This document shows, one piece after another, positions 24,191 through 36,411 of a stretch of 64,000 nucleotides of DNA (positions are counted from its first letter, which is position 1; every line of letters begins with the position of its first letter). Where the stretch lies: contig JAXIVH010000132.1 of NCBI GenBank assembly GCA_036785325.1, positions 62,001 through 126,000 of the forward strand, in the 5' to 3' direction. The notes beneath the pieces are model-generated. The model did no database searches and was not told the DNA's origin. It was given only the letters and a program-made list of their open reading frames with translations. This DNA is from Urophycis tenuis (Eukaryota; Chordata; Actinopteri; Gadiformes; Phycidae). The translations under genes were made by a program, and so were the position numbers.

Positions 24191-24891
24191 TGGCTGTGGA
24201 AAGAAAATAGCACACAAGTCATACCAAGTCACCTTTATTTTTCAGTGATAAACATTAATAAATAAACAGTATGGACATTGTATAAACAGTTGTATAAAAA
24301 GTCTAAACGGTATGAACAGTGTTCTTATAAAAGATATCAATATCAATACTGATCACGTGTGTATTTTATATTTCCAGGTTATTTGTTGATGAGCCAGAGC
24401 CTGTGACTCCCACCAACCGGCCCGTTCAGCCCACTGCGTTGTCGTCCTCCACCCGGCCGAAGCCTCCTGCGCCCACCCGCCTCCAGCCGAGGCCTCCTGC
24501 TGCGTCAGCCTGTGGCCCGCCCGCCCCCTGTGTCGGCAGCACCCATACCGCTGGTCCTCCCCGCACAGCCACAGGCCCCCTCCGTCCTGCTTCGTGGGCC
24601 ATCCTGCAGCTGTCTCTGCAGTCATCGTGTGTCAAAACCATTCAAACTTGTACATGGTAACATTTCAAAATGACACCAGCATAAATGAGGACCTTGCAAT
24701 AGGTTGTGTGTTACAGGACCCCCCTGGCATACAGCTGTATGTCTCTGTGAAGGTGGTTGTGAAGAACTGCATCCGGCTGAACAAGTACAAGTGCCGGTGA
24801 GGCAGCAACTCTCTCGAGGGGTTGCACGCCCACCTGGTTAACGCCATCCCTTCACAGCGATCTGGGATCATGCCGTTCCAAGTAAGTGATT

Positions 24892-24922
<31 letters not shown>

Positions 24923-25164
24923 GCGCGCATATATACACACACACACACACTTATATATACACACACATATATATATATACTTAAACATAGCTGACCCTTT
25001 TTTTCCCCCTTCTCGGGGATTATGCTCCCAGTTTTGATCTCGGACGTCTGGTCACTTATAGCATATAATAATATTCTATTACTGTTAAGCCAACTATGAA
25101 TAATAAAACAGGCCAAAACATGTGTCCTTTATCATAGCTACACGTATTACAAAAAAAACGTGTG
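24191..25164 (+). repeat. Composite insert, copy 3 (974 bp)
   Basis: Same site and deletion. Microsatellite 24895-24979 (85 bp). It is very close to copy 2 throughout, including the ACGTGTG junction. Confidence 0.9.
24378..24881 (+). pseudogene. Captured exon, copy 3
   Basis: Shares the TCTW ending of frame A and the CAG (Gln) codon with copy 2. Stop TGA at 24798-24800. The codon that is TAT in copies 1, 5 and 18 and TGT in most others is TCT (Ser) here, a private change. Splice sites are intact. Confidence 0.7.
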
Positions 25165-25789
25165 AATTGAAAAGTTGAAGGTATGTTTTTAGCTGCTGGG
25201 TAGACTTCATTCAACCTGACGCAGTTTAGTCTGTGAGCAACCAAATTGCTCGCGGATGGGCTCATTTTAAGCGGGGAAATCTAAGGTTCCCAACGGCGTA
25301 TGGCAAGACTATATTGAGTCATGGGTCGTTGAAATACTAAGCTAATTAATTTCTGTTCTTTATTGAAAGATTGATCTTAATTGAAACGTTGAAGGTATGT
25401 TTTTAGTTGCTGGGTAGACTTCAGTCAACCTGACGCAGTTTTGTCTGTGATCAACCAGACTGCTCGCGGATGGGCTCATTTTAAGCGGGGAAATCTAAGC
25501 TTTCCAACGGCGTATGGCAAGACTATATGCACTAAAGGGTCGTTGAAATACTAAGCTAATTCATTTTTGTTCTGTAAGGAAAGATTGATGTTAATTGAAA
25601 CGTTGAAGGTATGTCTTTAGCTGCTGTGTAGACTTCAGTCAACCTGACGCAGATTTGTCTGTGAGCAACCAAATTGCTCGGAGATTGGCTCATTTTAAAC
25701 GGGGAAATCTAAGCTTTCCAACGACGTATGGCATGACTATATTTGCCCATGGGTCGTCGAAATAATAAGCTGATTCATGTGTGTTCTGT
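25165..25789. repeat. Satellite block 3, three monomers less 17 bp
   Basis: 625 bp with the same monomer order as block 1. Private changes include TTAGTTGCTGGG near 25404 and TATATGCACTAAAGGG near 25524. Confidence 0.93.
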
Positions 25790-26490
25790 TGGCTGTGGAA
25801 AGAAAATAGCACACAAGTCATACCAAGTCACCTTTATTTTTCAGTGATAAACATTAATAAATAAACAGTATGGACATTGTATAAACAGTTGTATAAAAAG
25901 TGTAAACGGTATGAACAGTGTTCTTATAAAAGATATCAATATCAATACTGATCACGTGTGTATTTTATATTTCCAGGTTATTTGTTGATGAGCCAGAGCC
26001 TGTGACTCCCACCAACCGGCCCGTTCAGCCCACTGCGTTGTCGTCCTCCACCCGGCCGAAGCCTCCTGCGCCCACCCGCCTCCAGCCGAGGCCTCCTGCT
26101 GCGTCAGCCTGTGGCCCGCCCGCCCCCTGTGTCGGCAGCACCCATACCGCTGGTCCTCCCCGCACAGCCACAGGCCCCCTCCGTCCTGCTTCGTGGGCCA
26201 TCCTGCAGCTGTCTCTGCAGTCATCGTGTGTCAAAACCATTCAAACTTGTATATGGTAACATTTCAAAATGACACCAGCATAAATGAGGACCTTGCAATA
26301 GGTTGTGTGTTACAGGACCCCCCTGGCATACAGCTGTATGTCTCTGTGAAGGTGGTTGTGAAGAACTGCATCCGGCTGAACAAGTACAAGTGCCGGTGAG
26401 GCAGCAACTCTCTCGAGGGGTTGCACGCCCACCTGGTTAACGCCATCCCTTCACAGCGATGTGGGATCATGCCGTTCCAAGTAAGTGATT

Positions 26491-26521
<31 letters not shown>

Positions 26522-26765
26522 GCGCGCATATATACACACACACACACACTTATATATACACACACATATATATATATATACTTAAACATAGCTGACCCTT
26601 TTTTTCCCCCTTCTCGGGGATTATGCTCCCAGTTTTGATCTCGGACGTCTGGTCACTTATAGCATATAATAATATTCTATTACTGTTAAGCCAACTATGA
26701 ATAATAAAACAGGCCAAAACATGTGTCCTTTATCATAGCTACACGTATTACAAAAAAAACGCGTG
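25790..26765 (+). repeat. Composite insert, copy 4 (976 bp)
   Basis: Same site and deletion. Microsatellite 26494-26580 (87 bp). This is the first copy with the ACGCGTG junction found in all later copies. The 5' flank reads GTGTAAACGG instead of GTCTAAACGG. Confidence 0.9.
25977..26480 (+). pseudogene. Captured exon, copy 4
   Basis: Frame A has the common TCIW ending. Frame B has CAG (Gln), TGA at 26397-26399, and TGT (Cys). Splice sites are intact. Length is 504 bp, so the inherited frameshift is present. Confidence 0.7.
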
Positions 26766-27390
26766 AATTGAAAAGTTGAAGGTATGTTTTTAGCTGCTGG
26801 GTAGACTTCATTCAACCTGACGCAGTTTAGTCTGTGAGCAACCAAATTGCTCGCGGATGGGCTCATTTTAAGCGGGGAAATCTAAGGTTCCCAACGGCGT
26901 ATGGCAAGACTATATTGAGTCATGGGTCGTTGAAATACTAAGCTAATTAATTTCTGTTCTTTATTGAAAGATTGATCTTAATTGAAACGTTGAAGGTATG
27001 TTTTTAGCTGCTGGGTAGACTTCAGTCAACCTGACGCAGTTTTGTCTGTGATCAACCAGACTGCTCGCGGATGGGCTCATTTTAAGCGGGGAAATCTAAG
27101 CTTTCCAACGGCGTATGGCAAGACTATATTCACTAAAGGGTCGTTGAAATACTAAGCTAATTAATTTGTGTTCTGTAAGGAAAGATTGATGTTAATTGAA
27201 ACGTTGAAGGTATGTCTTTAGCTGCTGTGTAGACTTCAGTCAACCTGACGCAGATTTGTCTGTGAGCAACCAAATTGCTCGGAGATGGGCTCATTTTAAA
27301 CGGGGAAATCTAAGCTTTCCAACGACGTATGGCATGACTATATTTGCCCATGGGTCGTCGAAATAATAAGCTGATTCATGTGTGTTCTGT
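26766..27390. repeat. Satellite block 4, three monomers less 17 bp
   Basis: 625 bp in the same order as block 1. The left-junction monomer reads GGAGATGGGCTC here, against GGAGATTGGCTC in blocks 1 and 3. Confidence 0.93.
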
Positions 27391-28091
27391 TGGCTGTGGA
27401 AAGAAAATAGCACACAAGTCATACCAAGTCACCTTTATTTTTCAGTGATAAACATTAATAAATAAACAGTATGGACATTGTATAAACAGTTGTATAAAAA
27501 GTCTAAACGGTATGAACAGTGTTCTTATAAAAGATATCAATATCAATACTGATCACGTGTGTATTTTATATTTCCAGGTTATTTGTTGATGAGCCAGAGC
27601 CTGTGACTCCCACCAACCGGCCCGTTCAGCCCACTGCGTTGTCGTCCTCCACCCGGCCGAAGCCTCCTGCGCCCACCCGCCTCCAGCCGAGGCCTCCTGC
27701 TGCATCAGCCTGTGGCCCGCCCGCCCCCTGTGTCGGCAGCACCCATACCGCTGGTCCTCCCCGCACAGCCACAGGCCCCCTCCGTCCTGCTTCGTGGGCC
27801 ATCCTGCAGCTGTCTCTGCAGTCATCGTGTGTCAAAACCATTCAAACTTGTATATGGTAACATTTCAAAATGACACCAGCATAAATGAGGACCTTGCAAT
27901 AGGTTGTGTGTTACAGGACCCCCCTGGCATACAGCTGTATGTCTCTGTGAAGGTGGTTGTGAAGAACTGCATCCGGCTGAACAAGTACAAGTGCCGGCGA
28001 GGCAGCAACTCTCTCGAGGGGTTGCACACCCACCTGGTTAACGCCATCCCTTCACAGCGATATGGGATCATGCCGTTCCAAGTAAGTGATT

Positions 28092-28128
<37 letters not shown>

Positions 28129-28374
28129 GCAGGCGCATATATACACACACACACACACACTTATATATACACACACATATATATATATACTTAAACATAG
28201 CTGACCCTTTTTTTCCCCCTTCTCGGGGATTATGCTCCCAGTTTTGATCTCGGACGTCTGGTCACTTATAGCATATAATAATATTCTATTACTGTTAAGC
28301 CAACTATGAATAATAAAACAGGCCAAAACATGTGTCCTTTATCATAGCTACACGTCTTACAAAAAAAACGCGTG
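27391..28374 (+). repeat. Composite insert, copy 5 (984 bp)
   Basis: Same site and deletion. Microsatellite 28095-28189 (95 bp) has a private GCGCAGGCGC interruption. The tail reads ACGTCTTAC, unlike all other copies. Confidence 0.9.
27578..28081 (+). pseudogene. Captured exon, copy 5: second-half frame intact to the splice donor
   Basis: One of only two copies in which frame B is not stopped. CGA (Arg) at 27998-28000 stands where 16 copies have TGA, so KYKCRRGSNSLEG reads on through HLVNAIPSQRYGIMPFQ to the donor at 28082. CAG (Gln), TAT (Tyr) and CGA together look ancestral. TGCATCAGCC replaces TGCGTCAGCC near 27702, as in copies 6 and 18. TTGCACACCC near 28022 is shared with copy 6. The frame A to B shift is still present, so the exon cannot be read as one frame from acceptor to donor. 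The motif pattern resembles a transposase-derived family of fish genomes (from memory). This is the best copy for homology searching. Confidence 0.72.
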
Positions 28375-30069
28375 AATTGAAAAGTTGAAGGTATGTTTTT
28401 AGCTGCTGGGTAGACTTCAGTGAACCTGACGCAGTTTTGTCTGTGAGCAACCAAATTGCTCGGGGATGGGCTCATTTTAAGCGGGGAAATCTAAGCTTTC
28501 CAACGGCGTATGGCAAGACTATATTGAGTCATGGGTCGTTGAAATACTAAGCTAATTAATTTCTGTTCTTTATTGAAAGATTGATCTTAATTGAAACGTT
28601 GAAGGTATGTTTTTAGCTGCTGGGTAGACTTCAGTCAATCTGACGCAGTTTTGTCTGTGAGCAAGCAGACTGCTCGCGGATGGGCTCATTTTAAGCGGGG
28701 AAATCTAAGCTTTCCAACGGCGTATGGCAAGACTATATTGACTCATTGGTCGTTGAAATACTAAGCTAATTAATTTGTGATCTGTAAGGAAAGATTGATG
28801 TTAATTGAAACGTTGAAGGTATGTTTTTAGCTGCTGGGTAGACTTCAGTCAACCTGACACAGTTTTGTCTCTGAGCAACCAAATTGCTTGGGGATGGGCT
28901 CATTATAAGCGGGGAAATCTAAGCTTTTCAACGGCGTATGGCAAGACTATATTCACCAATGGCCCGTTGAAATACTAAGCTAATTAATTTGTGTTCTGTA
29001 AGGAAAGATTGATGTCAATTGAAACGTTAAAGGTATGTTTTTAGCTGCTGGGTAGACTTCATTAAACCTGACGCAGTTTAGTCTGTGATCAACCAGACTG
29101 CTCGCGGATGGACTCATTTTAAGCGGGGAAATCTAAGCTTTCCAACGGCGTATGGAAAGACTATATTGACTCATGGGTCGTTGAAATACTAAGCTAATTA
29201 ATTTGTGTTCTGTAAGGAAAGATTGATGTTAATTGAAACGTTGAAGGTATGTTTTTAGCTGCTGGGTAGACTTCAGTCAACCTGACGCAGTTTAGTCTGT
29301 GAGCAACCAAATTGCTCAGGGATGGGCTCATTATAAGCGGGGAAATCTAAGCTTTCCAACGGCGTATGGCAAGACTATATTCACCAAAGGGTCGTTGAAA
29401 TACTAAGCTAATTAATTTGGGTTCTGTAAGGAAAGATTGATGTTAATTGAAACGTTAAAGGTATGTTTTTAGCTGCTGGGTAGACTTCATTCAACCTGAC
29501 GCAGTTTAGTCTGTGATCAACCAGACTGCTCGCGGATGGGCTCATTTTAAGCGGGGAAATCTAAGCTTTCCAACGGCGTATGGCAAGACTATATTGACTC
29601 ATGGGTCATTGAAATACTAAGCTAATTAATTTCTGTTCTGTAAGGAAAGATTGATGTTAATTGAAACGTTGAAGGTATGTTTTTAGCTGCTGGGTAGACT
29701 TCAGTCAACCTGACGCAGTTTAGTCTGTGATCAACCAGACTGCTCGCGGATGGGCTCATTTTAAGCGGGGAAATCTAAGCTTTCCAACGGCGTATGGCAA
29801 GAGTATATTGACTCATGGGTCGTTGAAATACTAAGCTAATTAATTTGTGTTCTGTAAGGAAAGATTGATGTTAATTGAAACGTTGAAGGTATGTCTTTAG
29901 CTGCTGTGTAGACTTCAGTCAACCTGACGCAGATTTGTCTGTGAGCAACCAAATTGCTCGGAGATGGGCTCATTTTAAACGGGGAAATCTAAGCTTTCCA
30001 ACGACGTATGGCATGACTATATTTGCCCATGGGTCGTCGAAATAATAAGCTGATTCATGTGTGTTCTGT
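28375..30069. repeat. Satellite block 5, eight monomers less 17 bp
   Basis: 1695 bp = 8 x 214 - 17. The right-junction monomer has the ordinary AAGCTTTCCAACGG rather than AAGGTTCCCAACGG. Variants such as CACCAATGGCCCG, GATGTCAATTG and GGGTCATTG recur in the same order in blocks 6, 7 and partly 9. Confidence 0.93.
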
Positions 30070-31061
30070 TGGCTGTGGAAAGAAAATAGCACACAAGTCA
30101 TACCAAGTCACCTTTATTTTTCAGTGATAAACATTAATAAATAAACAGTATGGACATTGTGTAAACAGTTGTATAAAAAGTGTAAACGGTATGAACAGTG
30201 TTCTTATAAAAGATATCAATATCAATACTGATCACGTGTGTATTTTATATTTCCAGGTTATTTGTTGATGAGCCAGAGCCTGTGACTCCCACCAACCGGC
30301 CCGTTCAGCCCACTGCGTTGTCGTCCTCCACCCGGCCGAAGCCTCCTGCGCCCACCCGCCTCCAGCCGAGGCCTCCTGCTGCATCAGCCTGTGGCCCGCC
30401 CGCCCCCTGTGTCGGCAGCACCCATACCGCTGGTCCTCCCCGCACAGCCACAGGCCCCCTCCGTCCTGCTTCGTTGGCCATCCTGCTGCTGTCTCTGCAG
30501 TCATCGTGTGTCAAAACCATTCAAACTTGTATATGGTAACATTTCAAAATGACACCAGCATAAATGAGGACCTTGCAATAGGTTGTGTGTTACATGACCC
30601 CCCTGGCATACAGCTGTATGTCTCTGTGAAGGTGGTTGTGAAGAACTGCATCCGGCTGAACAAGTACAAGTGCCGGTGAGGCAGCAACTCTCTCGAGGGG
30701 TTGCACACCCACCTGGTTAACGCCATCCCTTCACAGCGATGTGGGATTATGCCGTTCCAAGTAAGTGATTAAAACACACACACACACACACACACATACA
30801 CACACACACACACACACACATGCGCATATATACAAACACACACACGCATATATACACACACATATATATATATATACTTAAACATAGCTGACCCTTTTTT
30901 TCCCCCTTCTCGGGGATTATGCTCCCAGTTTTGATCTCGGACGTCTGGTCACTTATAGCATATAATAATATTCTATTACTGTTAAGCCAACTATGAATAA
31001 TAAAACAGGCCAAAACATGTGTCCTTTATCATAGCTACACGTGTTACAAAAAAAACGCGTG
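30070..31061 (+). repeat. Composite insert, copy 6 (992 bp)
   Basis: Same site and deletion. Microsatellite 30774-30876 (103 bp) is the first of the CACACGCATATATAC type, with an ACATACAC interruption also seen in copies 7, 9 and 14. Confidence 0.9.
30257..30760 (+). pseudogene. Captured exon, copy 6 (transitional copy)
   Basis: Shares TGCATCAGCC and TTGCACACCC with copy 5 but has the younger CAT (His), TGA and TGT states. It therefore bridges the older and younger groups. Private changes TCGTTGGCC and CTGCTGCTG lie near 30473 and 30486. ATTATG replaces ATCATG near the donor. Splice sites are intact. Confidence 0.7.
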
Positions 31062-32756
31062 AATTGAAAAGTTGAAGGTATGTTTTTAGCTGCTGGGTAG
31101 ACTTCAGTCAAACTGATGCAGTTTTGTCTGTGAGCAACCAAATTGCTCGGGGATGGGCTCATTTTAAGCGGGGAAATCTAAGGTTCCCAACGGCATATGG
31201 CAAGACTATATTGAGTCATGGGTCGTTGAAATACTAAGCTAATTAATTTCTGTTCTTTATTGAAAGATTGATCTTAATTGAAACGTTGAAGGTATGTTTT
31301 TAGCTGCTGGGTAGACTTCAGTCAACCTGACGCAGTTTTGTCTGTGAGCAAGCAGACTGCTCGCGGATGGGCTCATTTTAAGCGGGGAAATCTAAGCTTT
31401 CCAACGGCGTATGGCAAGACTATATTGACTCATTGGTCGTTGAAATACTAAGCTAATTAATTTGTGATCTGTAAGGAAAGATTGATGTTAATTGAAACGT
31501 TGAAGGTATGTTTTTAGCTGCTGGGTAGACTTCAGTCAACCTGACACAGTTTTGTCTCTGAGCAACCAAATTGCTTGGAAATGGGCTCATTATAAGCGGG
31601 GAAATCTAAGCTTTTCAACGGCGTATGGCAAGACTATATTCACTAATGGCCCGTTGAAATACTAAGCTAATTAATTTGTGTTCTGTAAGGAAAGATTGAT
31701 GTCAATTGAAACGTTAAAGGTATGTTTTTAGCTGCTGGGTAGACTTCATTCAACCTGACGCAGTTTAGTCTGTGATCAACCAGACTGCTCGCGGATGGGC
31801 TCATTTTAAGCGGGGAAATCTAAGCTTTCCAACGGCGTATGGAAAGACTATATTGACTCATGGGTCGTTGAAATACTAAGCTAATTAATTTGTGTTCTGT
31901 AAGGAAAGATTGATGTTAATTGAAACGTTGAAGGTATGTTTTTAGCTGCTGGGTAGACTTCAGTCAACCTGACGCAGTTTAGTCTGTGAGCAACCAAATT
32001 GCTCAGGGATGGGCTCATTATAAGCGGGGAAATCTAAGCTTTCCAACGGCGTATGGCAAGACTATATTCACCAAAGGGTCGTTGAAATACTAAGCTAATT
32101 TATTTGTGTTCTGTAAGGAAAGATTGATGTTAATTGAAACGTTAAAGGTATGTTTTTAGCTGCTGGGTAGACTTCATTCAACCTGACGCAGTTTAGTCTG
32201 TGATCAACCAGACTGCTCGCGGATGGGCTCATTTTAAGCGGGGAAATCTAAGCTTTCCAACGGCGTATGGCAAGACTATATTGACTCATGGGTCATTGAA
32301 ATACTAAGCTAATTAATTTGTGTTCTGTAAGGAAAGATTGATGTTAATTGAAACGTTGAAGGTATGTTTTTAGCTGCTGGGTAGACTTCAGTCAACCTGA
32401 CGCAGTTTAGTCTGTGATCAACCAGACTGCTCGCGGATGGGCTCATTTTAAGCGGGGAAATCTAAGCTTTCCAACGGCGTATGGCAAGACTATATTCACT
32501 AAAGGGTCGTTGAAATACTAAGCTAATTAATTTGTGTTCTGTAAGGAAAGATTGATGTTAATTGAAACGTTGAAGGTATGTCTTTAGCTGCTGTGTAGAC
32601 TTCAGTCAACCTGACGCAGATTTGTCTGTGAGCAACCAAATTGCTCGGAGATGGGCTCATTTTAAACGGGGAAATCTAAGCTTTCCAACGACGTATGGCA
32701 TGACTATATTTGCCCATGGGTCGTCGAAATAATAAGCTGATTCATGTGTGTTCTGT
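31062..32756. repeat. Satellite block 6, eight monomers less 17 bp
   Basis: 1695 bp. Its right-junction monomer has TCAAACTGATGCAG. It is nearly the same as block 7 by eye, with small differences such as TTGGAAATGGG near 31574. Confidence 0.93.
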
Positions 32757-33477
32757 TGGCTGTGGAAAGAAAATAGCACACAAGTCATACCAAGTCACCT
32801 TTATTTTTCAGTGATAAACATTAATAAATAAACAGTATGGACATTGTATAAACAGTTGTATAAAAAGTGTAAACGGTATGAACAGTGTTCTTATAAAAGA
32901 TATCAATATCAATACTGATCACGTGTGTATTTTATATTTCCAGGTTATTTGTTGATGAGCCAGAGCCTGTGACTCCCACCAATCGGCCCGTTCAGCCCAC
33001 TGCGTTGTCGTCCTCCACCTGGCCGAAGCCTCCTGCGCCCACCCGCCTCCAGCCGAGGCCTCCTGCTGCGTCAGCCTGTGGCCCGCCCGCCCCCTGTGTC
33101 GGCAGCACCCATACCGCTGGTCCTCCCCGCACAGCCACAGGCCCCCTCCGTCCTGCTTCGTGGGCCATCCTGCAGCTGTCTCTGCAGTCATCGTGTGTCA
33201 AAACCATTCAAACTTGTATATGGTAACATTTCAAAATGACACCAGCATAAATGAGGACCTTGCAATAGGTTGTGTGTTACATGACCCCCCTGGCATACAG
33301 CTGTATGTCTCTGTGAAGGTGGTTGTGAAGAACTGCATCCGGCTGAACAAGTACAAGTGCCGGTGAGGCAGCAACTCTCTCGAGGGGTTGCACGCCCACC
33401 TGGTTAACGCCATCCCTTCACAGCGATGTGGGATTATGCCGTTCCAAGTAAGTGATTAAAACACACACACACACACA

Positions 33478-33508
<31 letters not shown>

Positions 33509-33748
33509 GCGCATATATACAAACACACACACGCATATATACACACACATATATATATATATACTTAAACATAGCTGACCCTTTTTTTCCCCCTTCTCGG
33601 GGATTATGCTCCCAGTTTTGATCTCGGACGTCTGGTCACTTATAGCATATAATAATATTCTATTACTGTTAAGCCAACTATGAATAATAAAACAGGCCAA
33701 AACATGTGTCCTTTATCATAGCTACACGTGTTACAAAAAAAACGCGTG
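32757..33748 (+). repeat. Composite insert, copy 7 (992 bp)
   Basis: Same site and deletion. Microsatellite 33461-33563 (103 bp), interrupted as in copy 6. The tail has ACGTGTTAC. Confidence 0.9.
32944..33447 (+). pseudogene. Captured exon, copy 7
   Basis: Carries AATCGG and ACCTGG (an Arg to Trp change in frame A), a pair shared with copies 8, 11, 12, 13, 16 and 17. CAT (His), TGA at 33364-33366, TGT (Cys), and ATTATG near the donor. Splice sites are intact. Confidence 0.7.
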
Positions 33749-35443
33749 AATTGAAAAGTTGAAGGTATGTTTTTAGCTGCTGGGTAGACTTCAGTCAAAC
33801 TGATGCAGTTTTGTCTGTGAGCAACCAAATTGCTCGGGGATGGGCTCATTTTAAGCGGGGAAATCTAAGGTTCCCAACTGCATATGGCAAGACTATATTG
33901 AGTCATGGGTCGTTGAAATACTAAGCTAATTAATTTCTGTTCTTTATTGAAAGATTGATCTTAATTGAAACGTTGAAGGTATGTTTTTAGCTGCTGGGTA
34001 GACTTCAGTCAACCTGACGCAGTTTTGTCTGTGAGCAAGCAGACTGCTCGCGGATGGGCTCATTTTAAGCGGGGAAATCTAAGCTTTCCAACGGCGTATG
34101 GCAAGACTATATTGACTCATTGGTCGTTGAAATACTAAGCTAATTAATTTGTGATCTGTAAGGAAAGATTGATGTTAATTGAAACGTTGAAGGTATGTTT
34201 TTAGCTGCTGGGTAGACTTCAGTCAACCTGACACAGTTTTGTCTCTGAGCAACAAAATTGCTTGGGGATGGGCTCATTATAAGCGGGGAAATCTAAGCTT
34301 TTCAACGGCGTATGGCAAGACTATATTCACTAATGGCCCGTTGAAATACTAAGCTAATTAATTTGTGTTCTGTAAGGAAAGATTGATGTCAATTGAAACG
34401 TTAAAGGTATGTTTTTAGCTGCTGGGTAGACTTCATTCAACCTGACGCAGTTTAGTCTGTGATCAACCAGACTGCTCGCGGATGGGCTCATTTTAAGCGG
34501 GGAAATCTAAGCTTTCCAACGGCGTATGGAAAGACTATATTGACTCATGGGTCGTTGAAATACTAAGCTAATTAATTTGTGTTCTGTAAGGAAAGATTGA
34601 TGTTAATTGAAACGTTGAAGGTATGTTTTTAGCTGCTGGGTAGACTTCAGTCAACCTGACGCAGTTTAGTCTGTGAGCAACCAAATTGCTCAGGGATGGG
34701 CTCATTATAAGCGGGGAAATCTAAGCTTTCCAACGGCGTATGGCAAGACTATATTCACCAAAGGGTCGTTGAAATACTAAGCTAATTTATTTGTGTTCTG
34801 TAAGGAAAGATTGATGTTAATTGAAACGTTAAAGGTATGTTTTTAGCTGCTGGGTAGACTTCATTCAACCTGACGCAGTTTAGTCTGTGATCAACCAGAC
34901 TGCTCGCGGATGGGCTCATTTTAAGCGGGGAAATCTAAGCTTTCCAACGGCGTATGGCAAGACTATATTGACTCATGGGTCATTGAAATACTAAGCTAAT
35001 TAATTTGTGTTCTGTAAGGAAAGATTGATGTTAATTGAAACGTTGAAGGTATGTTTTTAGCTGCTGGGTAGACTTCAGTCAACCTGACGCAGTTTAGTCT
35101 GTGATCAACCAGACTGCTCGCGGATGGGCTCATTTTAAGCGGGGAAATCTAAGCTTTCCAACGGCGTATGGCAAGACTATATTCACTAAAGGGTCGTTGA
35201 AATACTAAGCTAATTAATTTGTGTTCTGTAAGGAAAGATTGATGTTAATTGAAACGTTGAAGGTATGTCTTTAGCTGCTGTGTAGACTTCAGTCAACCTG
35301 ACGCAGATTTGTCTGTGAGCAACCAAATTGCTCGGAGATGGGCTCATTTTAAACGGGGAAATCTAAGCTTTCCAACGACGTATGGCATGACTATATTTGC
35401 CCATGGGTCGTCGAAATAATAAGCTGATTCATGTGTGTTCTGT
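33749..35443. repeat. Satellite block 7, eight monomers less 17 bp
   Basis: 1695 bp, sister to block 6. Private changes include CCCAACTGCATATGG near 33873 and GAGCAACAAAATTG near 34248. Confidence 0.93.
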
Positions 35444-36411
35444 TGGCTGTGGAAAGAAAATAGCACACAAGTCATACCAAGTCACCTTTATTTTTCAGTG
35501 ATAAACATTAATAAATAAACAGTATGGACATTGTATAAACAGTTGTATAAAAAGTGTAAACGGTATGAACAGTGTTCTTATAAAAGATATCAATATCAAT
35601 ACTGATCACGTGTGTATTTTATATTTCCAGGTTATTTGTTGATGAGCCAGAGCCTGTGACTCCCACCAATCGGCCCGTTCAGCCCACTGCGTTGTCGTCC
35701 TCCACCTGGCCGAAGCCTCCTGCGCCCACCCGCCTCCAGCCGAGGCCTCCTGCTGCGTCAGCCTGTGGCCCGCCCGCCCCCTGTGTCGGCAGCACCCATA
35801 CCGCTGGTCCTCCCCGCACAGCCACAGGCCCCCTCCGTCCTGCTTCGTGGGCCATCCTGCAGCTGTCTCTGCAGTCATCGTGTGTCAAAACCATTCAAAC
35901 TTGTATATGGTAACATTTCAAAATGACACCAGCATAAATGAGGACCTTGCAATAGGTTGTGTGTTACATGACCCCCCTGGCATACAGCTGTATGTCTCTG
36001 TGAAGGTGGTTGTGAAGAACTGCATCCGGCTGAACAAGTACAAGTGCCGGTGAGGCAGCAACTCTCTCGAGGGGTTGCACGCCCACCTGGTTAACGCCAT
36101 CCCTTCACAGCGATGTGGGATCATGCCGTTCCAAGTAAGTGATTAAAACACACACACACACACACACACACACGCCCATATATACACACACACACACGCA
36201 TATATACACACACATATATATATATACTTAAACATAGCTGACCCTTTTTTTCCCCCTTCTCGGGGATTATGCTCCCAGTTTTGATCTCGGACGTCTGGTC
36301 ACTTATAGCATATAATAATATTCTATTACTGTTAAGCCAACTATGAATAATAAAACAGGCCAAAACATGTGTCCTTTATCATAGCTACACGTGTTACAAA
36401 AAAAACGCGTG
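35444..36411 (+). repeat. Composite insert, copy 8 (968 bp)
   Basis: Same site and deletion. Microsatellite 36148-36226 is short (79 bp) and has ACGCCCATATATAC where relatives have ACGCGCATATATAC. Confidence 0.9.
35631..36134 (+). pseudogene. Captured exon, copy 8
   Basis: AATCGG/ACCTGG haplotype like copy 7, but with ATCATG near the donor. CAT (His), TGA at 36051-36053, TGT (Cys). Splice sites are intact. Confidence 0.7.

Larger units (their letters stand above)
30070..35443. repeat. Tandem pair of 2687-bp higher-order units (insert plus eight monomers)
   Basis: Units 30070-32756 and 32757-35443 are both exactly 2687 bp, each a 992-bp insert followed by 1695 bp of satellite. They carry the same ordered monomer variants, for example TCAAACTGATGCAG in the right-junction monomer and CACTAATGGCCCG. 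The exons differ at a handful of positions, so the satellite part may have been homogenised more recently than the exon. Confidence 0.85.
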
